From NCBI RefSeq assembly GCF_003258355.1, contig NZ_QKPO01000001.1:310001-374000 (forward strand): a DNA stretch of 64,000 nucleotides. The letters run 5' to 3'. Every line of letters begins with the position of its first letter. The stretch's first letter is position 1. The stretch is from Confluentibacter sediminis (lineage in GTDB: Bacteria; Bacteroidota; Bacteroidia; Flavobacteriales; Flavobacteriaceae). This document shows positions 17,637-26,710 of this stretch, piece after piece. The notes below the pieces were generated by a model, which was given only the letters and a program-made list of their open reading frames with translations, had not been told where the DNA came from and did no database searches. The position numbers and the translations under genes were made by a program.

Positions 17637-18791
17637 ATGAAAATAACCTTCATGAAACTTAAACATTATTTAAAATTTATAGCTTTTATTTTCATAATAA
17701 TGCTAGCATCTTGTAATTCAAAAGAAAAGTCTGAAACAACCAATGCAGAGGCTATTGTTGAAACCCCAGATGTTATTACAATAACTGAAAATCAATTTAC
17801 TTCTGGTAACATGGAACTGGGTAAAATAACCCTGCAAGAGTTTAATACTGTTGTGAAGGCCAATGGGATGTTTGCCGTGCCACCTGAAAATCAAGCCGAT
17901 GTAAGTGCTTATTTTGCAGGCTATGTAAAAGATATATTTCTATTGCCTGGTGATGTTTTAAAGAAAGGCCAAGTATTATTTACAATTGAAAATCCTGAAT
18001 ACTTGCAAATGCAACAAGATTTTTTAGAATCGAAAGGACGATTGAATTATTTAAAGTCAGACTACGAAAGACAGAAAGAATTATTGGTAGATAATATCAC
18101 TTCAAAAAAGAACTTTCTTAAAGCAGAATCAGAATACACCGTTACTTTATCGCAATTTCAATATTTAAAAAAGACATTGGAATTAATGCAAATAAATCCA
18201 AATACTTTAACGGGAGATAATCTTCGGTCTGTTATAAGTGTATTATCTCCCATTGCTGGTTATGTAACCCATATTAATGCAAAAAAAGGGATGTACTTAA
18301 ATCCGTCTGATATTGCTGTAACCGTTACAAACACAGATAATCTTCATATCGAGCTAAAGATTTTTGAAAAAGATTTGCCAAAAATAAAAGCAGAGCAACC
18401 CATACATATAAGGTTACAAAACGATGCTGAACATGTGTATAAAGGGAAAGTACATTTAATTAATAGAACCATAAACGAACAAGAAAGAACCATAGATATT
18501 CATGGAGATTTGGATAATGAAGAAGAAGCCAAACTGTTTGCCCCAGGGATGTATATTGAAGGGGAGATTTTAACCTCATCCTCAAAACATGCTGCTCTCC
18601 CCATGGAAGCCATTGCAGCTATTGATAATGATTTTTTTGTTTTGGTTAAAGAAAATCAAACTACCTATAAAAAGACAGTGGTTGATATAGGGGAGACCAA
18701 TAATGGATTTACTGAAATTCTTAATCCCGAAGATTTTAGTGCTGATACAGAGTTTTTAATCAAGGGTGTTTTTAATTTGATATCAGATTAA
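17637..18791 (+). CDS. RND efflux periplasmic adaptor (CusB/CzcB-like) lipoprotein
   Basis: A 384-residue membrane-fusion protein. A signal peptide ends at IIMLASC, giving a lipid-anchored N-terminus. Then come the half-lipoyl motif (VSAYFAGYVKDIFLLPGDVLKKGQ, read in parts), an alpha-helical hairpin (residues about 115-170) and the returning lipoyl part (SPIAGYVTHINAKKGMYL), followed by beta-barrel and membrane-proximal domains. It bridges the inner-membrane pump and the TolC-like channel encoded immediately upstream. An in-frame ATG at 17652 gives an equally good signal and could be the true start. No hairpin terminator is obvious downstream. Confidence 0.88.
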   Translation: MKITFMKLKHYLKFIAFIFIIMLASCNSKEKSETTNAEAIVETPDVITITENQFTSGNMELGKITLQEFNTVVKANGMFAVPPENQADVSAYFAGYVKDIFLLPGDVLKKGQVLFTIENPEYLQMQQDFLESKGRLNYLKSDYERQKELLVDNITSKKNFLKAESEYTVTLSQFQYLKKTLELMQINPNTLTGDNLRSVISVLSPIAGYVTHINAKKGMYLNPSDIAVTVTNTDNLHIELKIFEKDLPKIKAEQPIHIRLQNDAEHVYKGKVHLINRTINEQERTIDIHGDLDNEEEAKLFAPGMYIEGEILTSSSKHAALPMEAIAAIDNDFFVLVKENQTTYKKTVVDIGETNNGFTEILNPEDFSADTEFLIKGVFNLISD

Positions 18792-18964
18792 AAGATGATG
18801 TAATGACATGATTAACCATAAATGCTATTGTTTTGACGTTGTTGGTGATTATATCATCATAGCCAGATGTTAATTCTTCTTGCATAATTTCCATTTAGTC
18901 GATTACATGTTTAATTAATGAATTTAATTTCTAATTTTAGAAATTGAACTACTAACTAAATATT

Positions 18965-21547
18965 TTGACTTACAGAATTACACTTTTATTACTGCTTTTT
19001 AATTGTGTTTGTATATCTCAAGTAGATAATAAACCACCAAATATAACGGCTGTTGGAGATCAATACTTATGTCCGTCAACCCAAAGCATACCTATTGTAA
19101 CTAGTTTTAATATTACTGATGAAGATGATAAGGGAATAGAATCCTTTAGCATTCAAATTTCATCAGGCTATGTAAATGGAGTGGATAAATTAAGTTTAAC
19201 AGGTTCTCATCCTAATATTGTACCCTCTTGGAATCCTAGTTCTGGTAAATTAAAATTAACTGGGATAGGTGGTGCAGAAATGATTTATGCAGATTTAATC
19301 GCAGCTGTTAAAGATGTTGTCTATGAAAGTCTTTCTGCAACAACTTCTGGGGAAAAGTTTTTTTCTTTTACCATTGGTGATGCTAATTATTTGCCTTCTA
19401 CAGGTCATTATTATGAATACATTGCCGAATCTGGAATTACGTGGTCTGATGCTAGAATTGATGCTGCTAATCACAAATATTATGGTTTGCAAGGCTATTT
19501 GGCAACCATATTAACAGCAGATGAGGCACAATTATCTGGAGAACAGGCTGGTGGCGTGGGTTGGTTAGGAGGTACAGATGAAGAAACCGAAGGTGTTTGG
19601 AAATGGGTAACAGGCCCCCCTTCTGAAGCAGGAACTGTTTTTTGGAATGGCGGAGCCAACGGTTCCACTCCCAATTATGCCAATTGGAATAATAACGAGC
19701 CAAATAATTTAGTTGACGAAGATTATATTCATGTCACTTTTGGTGTTGGTACTCCAGGTTCTTGGAACGATTTGCCAAATATAGGAGGCACCGGTAGTTA
19801 TTTTCCTCAAGGTTACATTGTAGAATATGGAGGGATGCCTGGTGATCCTATAGTTGATATATCTGCAAGTACTAAAATAACCATACTATCATTAGTGAAA
19901 ATTTCAGACATTCCACCAATGCGAATGTGTGATACCGATTTAGATAGGGATGATACGGATGGTTTTACAGAGTTTGATTTAACATCTTATAAAACTATTT
20001 TATTGAATGGAAGTCCAGCTTCAGAGTTTCAAATAAATTATTTTACAGACCCCGCCTATGCCAACACCGATGAAATTCTCGATCCAAAGGCCTTTGTAAA
20101 CACACAGAAGGATAGTCAGATTATTTATGTTAGAATTAGTAATACCTTGAATACGAGTTGTTATACAGATACCTCTTTTTTGATTCAAGTGGATGCATTG
20201 CCTGTAATTCAACCTTCCATTGTGTTTAAAAATTGTGATGGTGATGCCGATCCACGTAATGGGTTTACCGATTTTAATTTAAATGAGATTAATGACATCA
20301 TTACTAATGATAATTCAGCAAATTTTAAGTTTACATATTATCTTACTTCTGCCGAAGCAAATTCAGGAGATGCTGTGTCTGCCATTAATCCTGTACCATT
20401 TAATAATGCCACATCTGATATGGTATATGTTCGTGTTGAAAATGCGAGTGGATGCTACCGAGTATCTACTGTGAATTTAGATGTTTCTACAACATCTTTT
20501 CCTTTAGGTTATATGCAAGAATTGCCACCAGTTTGTGATGATGATGCTGTTATTGATGGATTGCATGAATTTGATTTAACGGCAGCTTCTCAAGATTTTA
20601 TTCATCAATTTCCTCAGGGACAAAATTTAACAGTTCATTATTACAGGAATTTAAACGATGCCCATTTGGAATTCAATGAAATTACAAACCAAACTAATTA
20701 TTTAAGTGAAGTGCCTTTTTCACAAGTCTTGTATGTTCGGGTGGAAAGTGAAGATAATGGAGACTGTTTTGGTATTGGTCCTTATTTAACTTTAACTGTT
20801 CATCCACGTCCCGAATTTGAAGTGAAACAATCAAATGCATATTGTTTTGATAATAATCCTATAACTTTAAGTGTATTTAATCCCAAAGGGACTTATACTT
20901 ATGAATGGAGAGACTCAAATGGTTTTATGGTGGGAGATGAGGACGTGTTGACATTAAATGAGTCAGGCACGTATACTGTAATCGCAATATCAGATTTTGG
21001 TTGTGAATCTTTTCCTTTAGTATTTTCTGTTGAGGAGTCTGCTATCGCTAATATGACATTAGATGATATTAGCATTGTGGAGTTTTCCGATAATAATTCT
21101 ATAACGATCAATACAGCAAATCTTGGTATTGGTGATTACGAATTTTCTTTGGATGATAGCTCAGGACCTTATCAAGACGAACCTGTTTTCAATAATGTAG
21201 CAGCAGGAGTTCATACCATTTATGTACAGGATAAAAATGGTTGTGGTATTGTACCTTTGGAAGTTTTTGTGTTAGGCTTTCCCAAGTATTTTACTCCAAA
21301 TGGTGATGGCCATAATGATAGGTGGAATATTAAAGGCTTGAGTGAAACGTTTCCCCAAGAGTTCAAAATTTTAATTTTTGATCGTTATGGGAAGTTAATC
21401 AAGCAATTAAATCCTAGGGGTGATGGTTGGGATGGGACATGTAATGGACAAAGATTAACATCGTCTGATTATTGGTTTATGGTAGACCTTTTAGATGCTG
21501 AAGGCAATAAAAAAACCTACCGTGGTCATTTTAGTTTGGTGAGATAA
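18965..21547 (+). CDS. Large secreted protein with C-type lectin-like domain and type-B T9SS sorting domain
   Basis: An 860-residue exported protein. A signal peptide (MTYRITLLLLLFNCVCISQ) starts at TTG 18965; an in-frame stop lies 12 bases upstream and no nearby ATG exists. Residues about 140-300 look like a C-type lectin domain: TWSDARIDAANHKYYG, WLGGTDEETEGVWKWVTG, NWNNNEPNN (an EPN-type sugar/calcium motif) and SWNDLP. Several roughly 100-residue repeats beginning near CDTDLDRDDTDGFTEFDLT follow. The last about 90 residues (PKYFTPNGDGHNDRWNIKG to TYRGHFSLVR) are the gliding-motility-associated C-terminal domain used for type IX secretion. It is probably a surface adhesin that binds glycans. 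Confidence 0.87.
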   Translation: MTYRITLLLLLFNCVCISQVDNKPPNITAVGDQYLCPSTQSIPIVTSFNITDEDDKGIESFSIQISSGYVNGVDKLSLTGSHPNIVPSWNPSSGKLKLTGIGGAEMIYADLIAAVKDVVYESLSATTSGEKFFSFTIGDANYLPSTGHYYEYIAESGITWSDARIDAANHKYYGLQGYLATILTADEAQLSGEQAGGVGWLGGTDEETEGVWKWVTGPPSEAGTVFWNGGANGSTPNYANWNNNEPNNLVDEDYIHVTFGVGTPGSWNDLPNIGGTGSYFPQGYIVEYGGMPGDPIVDISASTKITILSLVKISDIPPMRMCDTDLDRDDTDGFTEFDLTSYKTILLNGSPASEFQINYFTDPAYANTDEILDPKAFVNTQKDSQIIYVRISNTLNTSCYTDTSFLIQVDALPVIQPSIVFKNCDGDADPRNGFTDFNLNEINDIITNDNSANFKFTYYLTSAEANSGDAVSAINPVPFNNATSDMVYVRVENASGCYRVSTVNLDVSTTSFPLGYMQELPPVCDDDAVIDGLHEFDLTAASQDFIHQFPQGQNLTVHYYRNLNDAHLEFNEITNQTNYLSEVPFSQVLYVRVESEDNGDCFGIGPYLTLTVHPRPEFEVKQSNAYCFDNNPITLSVFNPKGTYTYEWRDSNGFMVGDEDVLTLNESGTYTVIAISDFGCESFPLVFSVEESAIANMTLDDISIVEFSDNNSITINTANLGIGDYEFSLDDSSGPYQDEPVFNNVAAGVHTIYVQDKNGCGIVPLEVFVLGFPKYFTPNGDGHNDRWNIKGLSETFPQEFKILIFDRYGKLIKQLNPRGDGWDGTCNGQRLTSSDYWFMVDLLDAEGNKKTYRGHFSLVR

Positions 21548-21554
21548 AATGTTT

Positions 21555-22229
21555 TTAAAGTAACGTTTTAAGTTTACTAACACCTATGGTTGCTGTTTCA
21601 GCAATGACAGTAAGGTTTTGTTTACTGCTTAAAGTTGGTTTGGGGTCAATAAAAAATATAGGGATATGAGCAGGCACATAATGCATTAATCCTGCTGCTG
21701 GATAAACTTGCATGGAAGTTCCAATAATCACTAATATATCGGCAGTCTCACAAATGTGCATGGCATGTTCTATCATAGGCACATCTTCCCCAAACCACAC
21801 AATATGTGGTCGTAGTTGGTATCCTTTTTGGCATAGATCTCCTAAAAGTATATCCGTTTTGCATTCTAAAATATCATTTTCATCATAAGTACTACGTGCT
21901 TTAAGCAGTTCACCATGTAAATGAATGACGTTCGTACTTCCTGCACGTTCATGCAAATCATCTACATTTTGTGTAATGATGGAAACATGGTAATCATTTT
22001 CTAAAGAAGCCAAATCTATATGGGCTTGGTTGGGTTCTACTTCAAATAATTGTTTCCGACGTTGGTTGTAGAAATTTAAAACCAATTCAGGATTCGCAGC
22101 AAAACCTTCAGGTGTGGCAACTTGCATCACATCATGACCTTCCCATAAGCCATCAGCGTCCCTAAAAGTTTTAATACCACTTTCGGCACTGATGCCCGCC
22201 CCTGTAAGTACAACAATGTGTTTTTTCAT
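21555..22229 (-). CDS. cobB: Sir2-family NAD-dependent protein deacylase (CobB-like)
   Basis: A 224-residue sirtuin. It has GAGISAESGIKTFR (NAD loop), FYNQRRKQL carrying the Tyr-x-x-Arg pair that marks class III desuccinylase/deacetylase enzymes, QNVDDLHERAG, the catalytic histidine in HLHGE and RPHIVWFGE. It removes acyl groups from lysines using NAD. The usual four-cysteine zinc site is reduced: only two cysteines (ECKTD and DLCQK) are visible between the histidine and RPHIVWFGE. Its 3' end is 7 bases from the convergent lectin gene. Confidence 0.9.
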   Translation of the reverse strand: MKKHIVVLTGAGISAESGIKTFRDADGLWEGHDVMQVATPEGFAANPELVLNFYNQRRKQLFEVEPNQAHIDLASLENDYHVSIITQNVDDLHERAGSTNVIHLHGELLKARSTYDENDILECKTDILLGDLCQKGYQLRPHIVWFGEDVPMIEHAMHICETADILVIIGTSMQVYPAAGLMHYVPAHIPIFFIDPKPTLSSKQNLTVIAETATIGVSKLKTLL

Positions 22230-22340
22230 ATGGAATTTTATTATTTTTAAAGGTCATATGGTATCGCTTATCTTCATAGGTGTTTGCTAACGCAAACTTG
22301 TTTTAATAGCGATTTCATATTATAAAAATAGTTATTATTT

Positions 22341-22369
22341 GTTATTCCCTCGCAGGCAGCAATCCACTC
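22341..22369. repeat. Degenerate copy of the REP-like repeat
   Basis: The stretch from 22341 reads GTTATTCCCTCGCAGGCAGC and continues AATCCACTC. It matches the left arm of the inverted repeat at 41965-41996 apart from a few substitutions, showing that this is a dispersed intergenic family. Confidence 0.5.
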
Positions 22370-22401
22370 ATTTTTATTAATTTTCCATTTTAATTTTACT
22401 C

Positions 22402-23058
22402 ATGATAGACATCAAGCTTCTAGAACATTTAGAAACGTATTTAACCGTTTCTCGAAAAGAAAAATTCAATAACGTATTATCGCAACGTACTAAGCATGTT
22501 ACGGTGGCTACAGAAGATGTATACCAATTACATAATACCAGTGCCGTTATCCGAACCTGCGATGTATTTGGCATACAGGAAGTCCAAATTATTGAAGAAC
22601 GCAATACCAAACGTATTGATAGGGAAATAGCCATGGGAGCTCAAAAATGGGTAGATGTGAATCGCTTTCATTCCGTTAAAGATTGTATTGCAGACATGAA
22701 ACAAAAAGGCTATCAAATTGTAGCCACTACGCCGCATACGAATGATTGTGTTTTACAGGATTTTGATATTACTAAAAAATCTTGTTTCTTTTTTGGAAGA
22801 GAAGTGGAAGGGCTTTCGCAAGAAGTATTGGAAGTCGCCGATTGTTTTTTGAAAATACCTATGGTTGGTTTTACCGAAAGTTTGAATATTTCTGTCTCTG
22901 CTGCTATTATTTTACAACGGATTACGTCCAAATTAAGACAATCTAATATTAATTGGCAACTAACACAAGAGGAGGTTATTGAAAAGCGATTGGATTGGGT
23001 TAAGAAAAGTATAAAAAGTTACGATGATATTGTCAAGCGTTTTTACGAAAACAATTAA
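22402..23058 (+). CDS. trmH: SpoU-family RNA 2'-O-methyltransferase, TrmH-like
   Basis: A 218-residue SPOUT methyltransferase. It carries the three motifs of the trefoil knot: NTSAVIRTCDVFGI near residue 48, FFFGREVEGLSQEVLEVAD near residue 130 and IPMVGFTESLNISVSAAII near residue 152. Length and the N-terminal helical extension resemble TrmH, which methylates the ribose of G18 in tRNA with S-adenosylmethionine. Another rRNA or tRNA target is possible within this family. It is a single gene divergent from the sirtuin; the next gene converges on its 3' end. Confidence 0.85.
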   Translation: MIDIKLLEHLETYLTVSRKEKFNNVLSQRTKHVTVATEDVYQLHNTSAVIRTCDVFGIQEVQIIEERNTKRIDREIAMGAQKWVDVNRFHSVKDCIADMKQKGYQIVATTPHTNDCVLQDFDITKKSCFFFGREVEGLSQEVLEVADCFLKIPMVGFTESLNISVSAAIILQRITSKLRQSNINWQLTQEEVIEKRLDWVKKSIKSYDDIVKRFYENN

Positions 23059-23065
23059 AAGCCTT

Positions 23066-23596
23066 TTATTTTTTTGATAAATATGCTTCTGGAATGGGAT
23101 TGCTTGTAGTTTCTTGAGTCCAATATAAATTGATGATCCACCAGCGTTTACCATCATGCCATAACTGAATACTGTTAATACCACGCATAAAAGGTTTTTT
23201 GTCCGTAATGTTATAAAAACATTCATAAGTACTAAATACCTCTGCCATAGTTCCAAAGGTATTTACGGTTCTGTGAATTTCTTTTTCAAAAAAACCATTG
23301 GTTTCTAGCCATTTACCAGAATTTTTAATATAATCATCCGGCTTCATGTAGCTTATTTTATTTTCTCTTTTGCTATCTTTTCCAGCGGCTATTAATTTCG
23401 CTTCCGAATGGAATAAATATTTGAATTGTTCCCAATTCCGTTTTTTGCCTATTTCGCCAGAAATGACGTTGTAAAGTGTTTTTATGGTGTTATCAATAGT
23501 TGTCACACTTGCATTATCGATGGTGTTTTCTTTGTTCTGGGCATTTATGGATACCGTTAAAAAAATAATACAAATAGAGGATATAAGTGTTTTCAT
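23066..23596 (-). CDS. Exported NTF2-like (SnoaL-fold) protein
   Basis: A 176-residue protein with a cleavable signal peptide (MKTLISSICIIFLTVSINAQ). The mature part resembles the NTF2/SnoaL fold: an N-terminal helix (TIDNTIKTLYNVISGEIG), then WEQFKYLFHSEAKL and C-terminal strands ending SIQLWHDGKRWWIINLYW. Such domains bind small hydrophobic molecules or act as isomerases; no active-site residues can be assigned. Downstream on the same strand as the PAP2 and smpB genes, it may be the last gene of a loose run. Confidence 0.65.
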   Translation of the reverse strand: MKTLISSICIIFLTVSINAQNKENTIDNASVTTIDNTIKTLYNVISGEIGKKRNWEQFKYLFHSEAKLIAAGKDSKRENKISYMKPDDYIKNSGKWLETNGFFEKEIHRTVNTFGTMAEVFSTYECFYNITDKKPFMRGINSIQLWHDGKRWWIINLYWTQETTSNPIPEAYLSKK

Positions 23597-23642
23597 TATT
23601 TATAGATTTTTATTGAGCTGATATCGTTTTACAAATTAATAT

Positions 23643-24392
23643 TTAGAAGCTTACAGCCATCTTAACGCCATAACGGTTACCATCATAAAATGGCATGATT
23701 ATACCCGATGCCTGTTCGTTTTTTTTAAATAATTTTTCTTTTACTAATGGGTGAAGCCAATAAGCAATTTTGGTGCTTAATATCCCGATTCCTGCACCTG
23801 TTACTACATCTGTTAGCCAATGACGGTCGTTATAAATTCTAAAAGTGCCCGTACCTACAGCAACGGCGTAACCTGTGATTCCATACCAAATAGAAACGTC
23901 TTTGTATTCTTGCCATAAAAATTCAGCGCCCATAAAAGCTGTGGCGGTATGTCCTGAAGGAAATGAATTGTTAGATGAGCCATCAGGACGCTCAATTTTT
24001 GTTATTTTTTTTAAGCCATACACAGTAGAGCCCATGATTAGATAAGCAGTTCCTAAAATAATAGTACGGTCTTTAAAATTGTTTTTGCCTTGTATACCCA
24101 TAGCATTAAGAGCATAAACAGACATAAAAGGCGCATATTGAGCAAAATCGTCTATGGTTACTTTCTCGTCTATATTTTCATTAACCTCTTCTTTTATCTC
24201 TGCGTTTATTGATTTTAAAGCATCACTTTCAATACCAATAATACCATAACTGATAAGAACAGTAGGAACAATTAGGGATTTATAATTGAATTTAATGTTT
24301 TGATTGGTATTAAGAGAATCCGTAGTAGTTGATTGTCCGAATAATAAAGATGTTTTAAGAATTATTAATACAACAATCACTTTTGAAATCAT
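23643..24392 (-). CDS. PAP2-family phosphatase, membrane-associated
   Basis: A 249-residue membrane protein with the three PAP2 signatures: K-x6-RP in KKITKIERP, PSGH in SFPSGHTATAF, and R-x5-H-x3-D in RIYNDRHWLTDV. It begins with an exported-type hydrophobic segment (MISKVIVVLIILKTSLLFGQ) and has further hydrophobic helices. The family dephosphorylates lipids such as phosphatidate, undecaprenyl pyrophosphate or lipid A; the substrate cannot be fixed here. It lies 18 bases downstream of smpB and could be co-transcribed. Confidence 0.85.
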   Translation of the reverse strand: MISKVIVVLIILKTSLLFGQSTTTDSLNTNQNIKFNYKSLIVPTVLISYGIIGIESDALKSINAEIKEEVNENIDEKVTIDDFAQYAPFMSVYALNAMGIQGKNNFKDRTIILGTAYLIMGSTVYGLKKITKIERPDGSSNNSFPSGHTATAFMGAEFLWQEYKDVSIWYGITGYAVAVGTGTFRIYNDRHWLTDVVTGAGIGILSTKIAYWLHPLVKEKLFKKNEQASGIIMPFYDGNRYGVKMAVSF

Positions 24393-24410
24393 AAAACTTC
24401 TTTATAAAAA

Positions 24411-24869
24411 TTATTTATAGATTTTTTTAACGCGATCTAAATCCCGTTTATTATCACGGTCTTTTATAGTTTCACGTTTATCATATAATTTTTTACCTTT
24501 TGCTAAAGCAATATCCACTTTAGCATAGCCTTTGTCGTTAATAAATAATTTTAAAGGAACGATGGTAAGTCCGCTAGTTTGAACTTCTTTTAACAGCTTT
24601 TTAAGCTCTTTTTTATTTAAAAGTAATTTCCGTTCTGCTTTTGGACGGTGATTGTAGTAATTCCCAAAAGCATATTCTTCAATGTTCATATTGATTACAA
24701 ACAGTTCGCCTTTTTCATTAAACTCACAAAAACTTTCAGCAATAGAAGCTTTACTACTGCGTATAGACTTTATTTCGGTACCAGTTAAAACAATACCAGC
24801 AGTGTACGTATCTAATATTTCATATAGAAAACGCGCCTTTTTGTTTTGAATGTTAATGGTTTTTTGCAT
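24411..24869 (-). CDS. smpB: SsrA-binding protein SmpB
   Basis: A 152-residue protein of typical SmpB length. It has [22 protein letters not shown] near the N-terminus, the [14 protein letters not shown] segment, [13 protein letters not shown], and the basic C-terminal tail [20 protein letters not shown] that enters the ribosomal decoding site. With tmRNA it rescues stalled ribosomes. A -7 element lies at 24886-24893 on this strand, giving a short leader. No tmRNA gene was recognised in the window. Confidence 0.97.
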   Translation of the reverse strand: MQKTINIQNKKARFLYEILDTYTAGIVLTGTEIKSIRSSKASIAESFCEFNEKGELFVINMNIEEYAFGNYYNHRPKAERKLLLNKKELKKLLKEVQTSGLTIVPLKLFINDKGYAKVDIALAKGKKLYDKRETIKDRDNKRDLDRVKKIYK

Positions 24870-24885
24870 GGCCTACAAAATTACA

Positions 24886-24893
24886 CAAATTTA
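24886..24893 (-). promoter_or_regulatory. -7 promoter element of smpB
   Basis: Read on the minus strand this is TAAATTTG, an exact TAnnTTTG match, 16 bases before the smpB ATG. No -33 TTG is clear. Confidence 0.55.
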
Positions 24894-25010
24894 TGAGTTT
24901 TTAAATGGGAGTTATCTTTATAAAAATAATTTTGAAGTTAAAGAATGTAATAATACCATTATTTTAAAGGAAATACATTTATTTTAGCACTTGTCTATCT
25001 AAGTTTTTTA

Positions 25011-26597
25011 ATGAAAAAAGCAATTTTATTTGTATCGGTGCTATTGGTATTGACATCTTGTAAAAGTGTTAAACATTACAATGAGCAAATCACTAATTTA
25101 CATTCTGTGAACGATTTGAGAAGTGATGTTGATAAATTATACCGTCAATTCCAAAAACACCATCCCAGATTATATCAATATACAAGTAAAGAGGTTTTAG
25201 ATGTTAAGTTTGATAGTTTAAAAAAATCTATAACACAACCCATTAATTCCAAAGATTTTTATAAAAAGTTAGCACCTGTGGTTCGTTATATAAGACAAGG
25301 TCATATATCGGTTGGTTCTGCAAATAAGCGATACACTAAAAAAGAAAATAAAGAATTAAAAAAGAAGCCTTTTGAGTTTTACGATTTGGCTTTCGATTAC
25401 TTACAAAATAAACTTTGGGTAAAAAATACTAAAGGCAAAGACTCTTCTATGATTGGTTGGGAAGTTGTTAAAATAGAAGACGATTCCATCTCTACATTAA
25501 TTAAAAGTTATAAAAAGAATTTTTCGTCCGATGGTTACAATACCACCTTATATGATAAGTTTGTCGGAAAATATTTTTCTAATTTTTATTTCAAAGACAA
25601 AGGCTTTAAGGATAGTTTGCAAATGTCTTTCAAAAATAAAGACTCCATTTTTACAAAAACATTTAAGCGATTATTAAAAGAAGAAAACAAGAAAAAAGAA
25701 GATGCTACTAAATCTGTTGAAAAGCCAATAAAATTAACCAAGGCAGAAAAAAAGGCTTCTAGATTGGCATCCAAGCAAAAAAGAAAGTACAATAGAAGGC
25801 ACGGTTATATAGCAGAAACAAAAAATTATACAAGGAATTTCCATTTTATGGAAGCGGATAGTACCGTTGCTTATATGAACATTCGAAGTTTTACAAATGG
25901 CAAATATAAAACATTTTACAAGGATAGTTTTAAAGAATTAAATGACGCCAAAACAAAATATTTAATTTTGGATTTAAGGGATAATGGAGGAGGAAGAATC
26001 TCTGAAATAGATTATTTGTATTCCTATCTAACCCATACTAATTACAAGTTTTTAGAGGATAGTGAAGTAAACAGTCGGACGCCATTTTTAACAGCAGCGA
26101 TGAGCAATACAACACCTAATGGTTTAAAAGTGTTGGCATGTATTTTATCGCCCATAATTATTGTTCAAAATTTGCTTAAAACCAAAAAAAAAGATGGTAA
26201 ACTGTATTATTCATTTAAGTACATAAAAATCAGAAAACCCAAACCAAACCATTTTACAGGCGATATGTATGTGCTTATAAATGGTAATTCGTTTTCAGCA
26301 TCATCTTTAATTTCAACACATTTAAAAGCCACTAAAAGAGCCGTTTTTGTTGGTGAAGAAACTGGAGGAGCCTACAATGGTACGGTAGCTGGAATTTATA
26401 AAATTTATGAATTACCAAACTCCAAACTAAAAATACGAATGGGATTAATGCATGTTGATACCCCTTACAAACAAACGCCCGATGGCTACGGCGTAAAACC
26501 TGATGTTGTTGTGACACCCTCCTTAGAAGATTTAATTTTAAAAAAAGATACCGAGTTACAGTGGATTTTAAATGATATTAAAGAAAAAAGAGAATAG
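25011..26597 (+). CDS. S41-family (C-terminal processing/tail-specific-like) peptidase lipoprotein
   Basis: A 528-residue lipoprotein (MKKAILFVSVLLVLTSC). The C-terminal half has the S41 fold: YLILDLRDNGGGRISEIDYL (about residue 320), the nucleophile region LINGNSFSASSLISTHL, VGEETGG and a final DGYGVKPDVVVTPSLEDLI. The middle is very lysine-rich and partly predicted coiled coil (residues about 220-265), and no clear PDZ domain is visible, unlike classical CtpA. It probably degrades or trims envelope proteins; the target is unknown. Stands alone, followed by the lpdA promoter. Confidence 0.82.
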   Translation: MKKAILFVSVLLVLTSCKSVKHYNEQITNLHSVNDLRSDVDKLYRQFQKHHPRLYQYTSKEVLDVKFDSLKKSITQPINSKDFYKKLAPVVRYIRQGHISVGSANKRYTKKENKELKKKPFEFYDLAFDYLQNKLWVKNTKGKDSSMIGWEVVKIEDDSISTLIKSYKKNFSSDGYNTTLYDKFVGKYFSNFYFKDKGFKDSLQMSFKNKDSIFTKTFKRLLKEENKKKEDATKSVEKPIKLTKAEKKASRLASKQKRKYNRRHGYIAETKNYTRNFHFMEADSTVAYMNIRSFTNGKYKTFYKDSFKELNDAKTKYLILDLRDNGGGRISEIDYLYSYLTHTNYKFLEDSEVNSRTPFLTAAMSNTTPNGLKVLACILSPIIIVQNLLKTKKKDGKLYYSFKYIKIRKPKPNHFTGDMYVLINGNSFSASSLISTHLKATKRAVFVGEETGGAYNGTVAGIYKIYELPNSKLKIRMGLMHVDTPYKQTPDGYGVKPDVVVTPSLEDLILKKDTELQWILNDIKEKRE

Positions 26598-26640
26598 TCC
26601 TGCTAATATTATAAATTCACATTATAAAGCATTGTTTTTT

Positions 26641-26671
26641 ATTGCCTTCACATAAAACATTTGTATTTTTG
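26641..26671 (+). promoter_or_regulatory. Promoter of the dihydrolipoyl dehydrogenase gene
   Basis: A -33-like TTG at 26642-26644 and a -7 TATTTTTG at 26664-26671 are 19 bases apart, the classical Bacteroidota spacing. Transcription would start near 26677, so the in-frame TTG at 26642 cannot be the translation start and the ATG at 26711 is used. Confidence 0.65.
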
Positions 26672-26710
26672 TGTCTCATAATTATAACAAACGAATATCA
26701 AATCAACACT

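Noticed and set aside
18795-18867. Terminator after the efflux adaptor gene (GATGATGTAAT with ATTATATCATC)
   Set aside because: The arms have a mismatch, the loop is over 40 bases and there is no T-tract.
26642-26710. TTG 26642 as start of the dihydrolipoyl dehydrogenase
   Set aside because: The TTG is the -33 element of the promoter and the -7 box follows it; the FAD-binding fold begins at ATG 26711.
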